NCBI GenBank assembly: GCA_028822935.1
Contig: JAPKCM010000044.1
Span: forward strand, 1 to 35,201
Direction of reading: 5' to 3'
Length of the DNA: 35,201 bases
From: Akkermansiaceae bacterium
Lineage (GTDB): Bacteria > Verrucomicrobiota > Verrucomicrobiia > Verrucomicrobiales > Akkermansiaceae
The notes below the pieces were generated by a model. The model was given only the letters and a program-made list of their open reading frames with translations, was not told the DNA's origin and searched no databases. The translations under genes were made by a program, and so were the position numbers. Below are positions 32,983-35,201 of this stretch, in pieces (the stretch's first letter is position 1; every line of letters begins with the position of its first letter).

Positions 32983-33040
32983 TCTGCGTCCTCCGCGTTC
33001 TCTGTGGTAATCTTGGCTCCCCCCAACCAAGATTAGCCAC
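32983..33040. repeat. 9-nt unit repeat with attached hairpin
   Basis: CTCTGCGTC, CTCCGCGTT and CTCTGTGG run head to tail (32983-33007), the same plan as the repeat at 8373. The last unit enters a strong hairpin: GTGGTAATCTTGG (33004-33016) with CCAAGATTAGCCAC (33027-33040), one base bulged, around a C-rich loop. There is no T tract behind the hairpin. Confidence 0.6.
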
Positions 33041-33113
33041 ATGCGCGTTCTCCCCCCTCAACCAGCCCTTCATTTTTCAACGATCACTGTTCCCTGTTCA
33101 TCCCAATCGCGCT

Positions 33114-33336
33114 TCCTCAACCAAGTTTCGTAGCTGCCCCCCATCTTCTCGTATTTCCAGAAAAAAACAGAGGATTTTACACAGATTAAGAAACGGATTG
33201 AGGCGGGATTTTCACAGATTTCACCCGACCAGTGAAACCAGATTCCTTGCCACCTTCCTCCCCTACTTTCTGCTCCTTCCGCTTTTTCTGTGGTCAGAAA
33301 AACCCTCAATTAAGTTTCGTGGTTACCCCCCCTCAA
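33114..33336. repeat. Pair of AGTTTCGT...CCCCCC repeats in a gene-free spacer
   Basis: CAACCAAGTTTCGTAGCTGC followed by CCCCC (about 33115-33141) and CAATTAAGTTTCGTGGTTAC followed by CCCCCC (about 33307-33333) are diverged direct copies. An ACAGATT-rich stretch lies between them (33180-33226), related to the one at 7434. The spacer 32956-33432 has no gene that I can support. Confidence 0.5.
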
Positions 33337-33350
33337 CCACTCGTCCGCCG

Positions 33351-33390
33351 CAGCCCAAAGGGCGTAGGCAGAAGTCGCTCAAATCTCAAT
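33351..33390. repeat. Dispersed intergenic repeat, degraded copy 5
   Basis: CAGCCCAAAGGGCGTAGGCA is followed by GAAGTCGCTCAAATCTCAAT. The order (AAGGG, TAGG, GAAG, CAAATCTCA) matches copy 1 at 2879-2960. It is 43 bp upstream of the last gene. Confidence 0.4.
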
Positions 33391-33432
33391 TAGTGATAGC
33401 ATCCCCGCTTTTTATCCGTAAAAATTGCCCTC

Positions 33433-35201
33433 ATGCGCTTTGCTCTATCTCTTCTTCTCCTCGCTTCACCCCTCGCAGCAAAGAATGTGGCCCAGAGTCC
33501 CAAGCTCCACGCCGCAGACTCCCAACGTCTTCACGAACTCTCAGCCGACATCGCCAACCTCGAAACTCTCGAGCTCTTTGTCAACGACCTCGGCAACGAA
33601 TCACACGACTGGGCCGCTTGGGTCAATCCCACCTTCCACACTAAGGACGGCAAAAAAATCCCTGTCACCAAAAACCACATCACCGACGCCAAACAAGCCT
33701 GGCGCGATCTTCAGATCAACAAATCGGTCGGCGGTGGCGCCCTCACCATCGATGGCAAAACCTACGACCACGCCCTCGGCACCCACGCCAAGTCCACCAT
33801 CCAACTCCGCGTTCCAAAAGGCGCCGTAAAGTTCACCGCCCAAGTCGGCATTGACGATGGTGGCGCAAAGCAAGGGGGCGCGGTCTCCGAAGCCGCAGTC
33901 CAATTCAACATCCGCACCCCAAAAGCCCCCAAAGATCCCAATGCCCCCTGGGAGTCCGATCTTGATCCCGCACTCGTTAACCTCGAGTTCTTCAAACTCC
34001 CCGAGGACCTCGAAATCTCAGTCTGGGCCACCTCGCCCCACCTCTACAATCCCACCAACGTCGATATCGATCACGCCGGTCGCATGTGGGTCGCTGAAGG
34101 AGTGAATTACCGCCGCCACAACGGACGCCGCCCCGGTGGCGACCGCATCGCGGTCCTGCAAGACACTGATGGCGACGGCAAAGCCGACACCTCCCACACC
34201 TTCGTGCAGGAAAAAAGTCTTATCGCCCCCCTCGGCGTCGCCGTTTTTGACAACGTTATCTACGTTTCCCAGCCACCCGAACTCCTCGTCTACACCGACG
34301 TCGACCGCAATCTCAGGTTCGATCCCGCGATCGACAAACGAGAAGTCCTCCTGACCGGCTTCAACGCCCGCAACCACGACCACTCCCTCCACTCCGTCAC
34401 CGGCGGACCCGACGGAAAACTCTACTTCAACAACGGAAACTGCGGCGCCGTCTTTAAAGACAACTCCGGCAAGAATTTCTACATGGGCGGCCCATACGGC
34501 GGCGGTGGCGGCGACTTCCTCGTCGATCACATCGCCGTCTCCGGTAAGCGCTCGGATGATGGCCACATCTGGACCTCCGGTTTCACCGTCCGCATGAACC
34601 CCGACGGCACCGACTGTGAAATCATCGGCCACGGCTACCGCAATTCCTACGAGCAATCGCTCGACTCCTTCGGCAACGCCTTCCAAAACGATAACGACGA
34701 TCCACCGGCCTGCCGCGTCTCCTACATCCTCGAATACGGCAGCGCGGGATACTTCACCCGCGATGCCAAGCAAGGATATCGCTCCGTCAAACGCCCAGGT
34801 CAGGACCATGGACGCGCCCATTGGCGTCAAGACGACCCCGGCACGATGGACGCCGGCCACATCTACGGCGGCGGATCCCCCACCGGCGTCAGCATGTATG
34901 AAAACGGAGCCCTTCCCGCGAGCTACAACGGCTCCTTCTTCTCCTGCGAACCCGGAAAAAACACCATCTTCCACTACAAGCCCGAGCCCCAAGGCGCCAC
35001 CTTCAAACTCGAGCAAGGCAACCTCACCACCACCAACCCCAACAAGGAATACGCCGGCTCCGACTTCGTCGGCGGTGGTGCTGATGCCAACGACACCAAG
35101 ATCCTCTTCCGCCCCTCCGACATCGTCGTAGGACCAGACGGCGCTCTTTACATCTCCGATTGGTATGACGCCCGCGTCGGTGGCCACGGCGACCGCGATG
35201 A
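33433..35201 (+). CDS. NPCBM plus membrane-bound-dehydrogenase-domain protein, truncated by the window edge
   Basis: At least 589 residues, still open at the right edge. A signal peptide probably ends at PLAA (residue 16). Residues of about 43-155 form an NPCBM-like carbohydrate-binding domain (LELFVNDLGNESHDWAAWVN and DHALGTHAKSTIQLRVPKGA). From about 170 comes the beta-propeller domain often named the putative membrane-bound dehydrogenase N-terminal domain of Pirellula/Verrucomicrobium proteins (PHLYNPTNVDIDHAGRMWVA, DGDGKADTSHTF, GPDGALYISDWYDARVGGHG). Relatives usually continue with a HEAT region and a C-terminal CxxCH cytochrome domain, which would lie outside the window. The role is likely oxidation of a carbohydrate in the periplasm, by inference only. 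Confidence 0.9.
   Translation, partial: MRFALSLLLLASPLAAKNVAQSPKLHAADSQRLHELSADIANLETLELFVNDLGNESHDWAAWVNPTFHTKDGKKIPVTKNHITDAKQAWRDLQINKSVGGGALTIDGKTYDHALGTHAKSTIQLRVPKGAVKFTAQVGIDDGGAKQGGAVSEAAVQFNIRTPKAPKDPNAPWESDLDPALVNLEFFKLPEDLEISVWATSPHLYNPTNVDIDHAGRMWVAEGVNYRRHNGRRPGGDRIAVLQDTDGDGKADTSHTFVQEKSLIAPLGVAVFDNVIYVSQPPELLVYTDVDRNLRFDPAIDKREVLLTGFNARNHDHSLHSVTGGPDGKLYFNNGNCGAVFKDNSGKNFYMGGPYGGGGGDFLVDHIAVSGKRSDDGHIWTSGFTVRMNPDGTDCEIIGHGYRNSYEQSLDSFGNAFQNDNDDPPACRVSYILEYGSAGYFTRDAKQGYRSVKRPGQDHGRAHWRQDDPGTMDAGHIYGGGSPTGVSMYENGALPASYNGSFFSCEPGKNTIFHYKPEPQGATFKLEQGNLTTTNPNKEYAGSDFVGGGADANDTKILFRPSDIVVGPDGALYISDWYDARVGGHGDRD

Noticed and set aside
34018-35187. Minus-strand frame of 389 codons at the right end
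   Set aside because: Gly/Val/Asp-rich composition typical of an antisense shadow; the plus strand encodes a clear NPCBM and dehydrogenase-domain protein.

Overview
The window most likely comes from a Verrucomicrobia-type bacterium of the PVC group, from a GC-rich genome (judged by eye). The evidence is gene content: a planctomycete-type cytochrome c/DUF1592 protein followed by a DUF1552 protein, a DUF1800/DUF1501 pair, two exported sulfatases, a retropepsin-like exported protein, and an NPCBM plus membrane-bound-dehydrogenase-domain protein running off the right edge. Recognisable Shine-Dalgarno sites are scarce, so most starts were set by family alignment.

Layout. 1-3500: an ilvY-ilvC divergon with a probable tandem operator, a good terminator, a small zinc-ribbon membrane protein and dispersed repeats. 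3500-7364: the exported DUF1592/DUF1552 pair. 7568-9600: an intact vapBC module, then a second PIN toxin whose antitoxin gene is wrecked, and a small unknown protein. 9593-10113: relics of a type I restriction methyltransferase subunit and of another gene. 10153-14990 (minus): ExbB, ExbD, a TonB-like protein, a zinc-ribbon membrane protein, FabF and ModF in one tightly packed run. 15061-16062: an HNH endonuclease and a collapsed sugar-dehydrogenase gene. 16111-19233 (minus): a membrane protein followed by DUF1800 and DUF1501. 19569-22268 (minus): a sulfatase and a two-lobed pseudo-aspartyl-protease. 22377-25074 (plus): a ClpX-like unfoldase without a zinc finger, then ilvE. 25248-26561 (minus): a second sulfatase. 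26713-30314 (plus): a TPR protein, two relics, leuC and leuD. 30315-32955: a broken membrane protein, a GlcD-type flavoprotein and a pseudopilin-like gene with an early stop. 32956-33432: repeat-rich spacer. 33433-end: the truncated NPCBM/dehydrogenase-domain protein.

How the genes relate. Branched-chain amino acid synthesis is well represented (ilvC with its regulator, ilvE, leuC, leuD), although scattered. Exported sulfatases and the cytochrome/dehydrogenase-type proteins fit breakdown of sulfated polysaccharide. An energised outer-membrane uptake complex (ExbB/ExbD plus a candidate TonB) would fit that lifestyle, but its co-transcription with fabF and modF is unexpected.

Two things stand out. 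The first is the number of gene relics (at least seven or eight) sitting between housekeeping genes with intact frames. Because the neighbouring core genes are intact, widespread sequencing error is an unlikely explanation. The second is a set of dispersed intergenic repeats, several of which overlap stop codons. I found no rRNA, tRNA, CRISPR array or intact insertion sequence.
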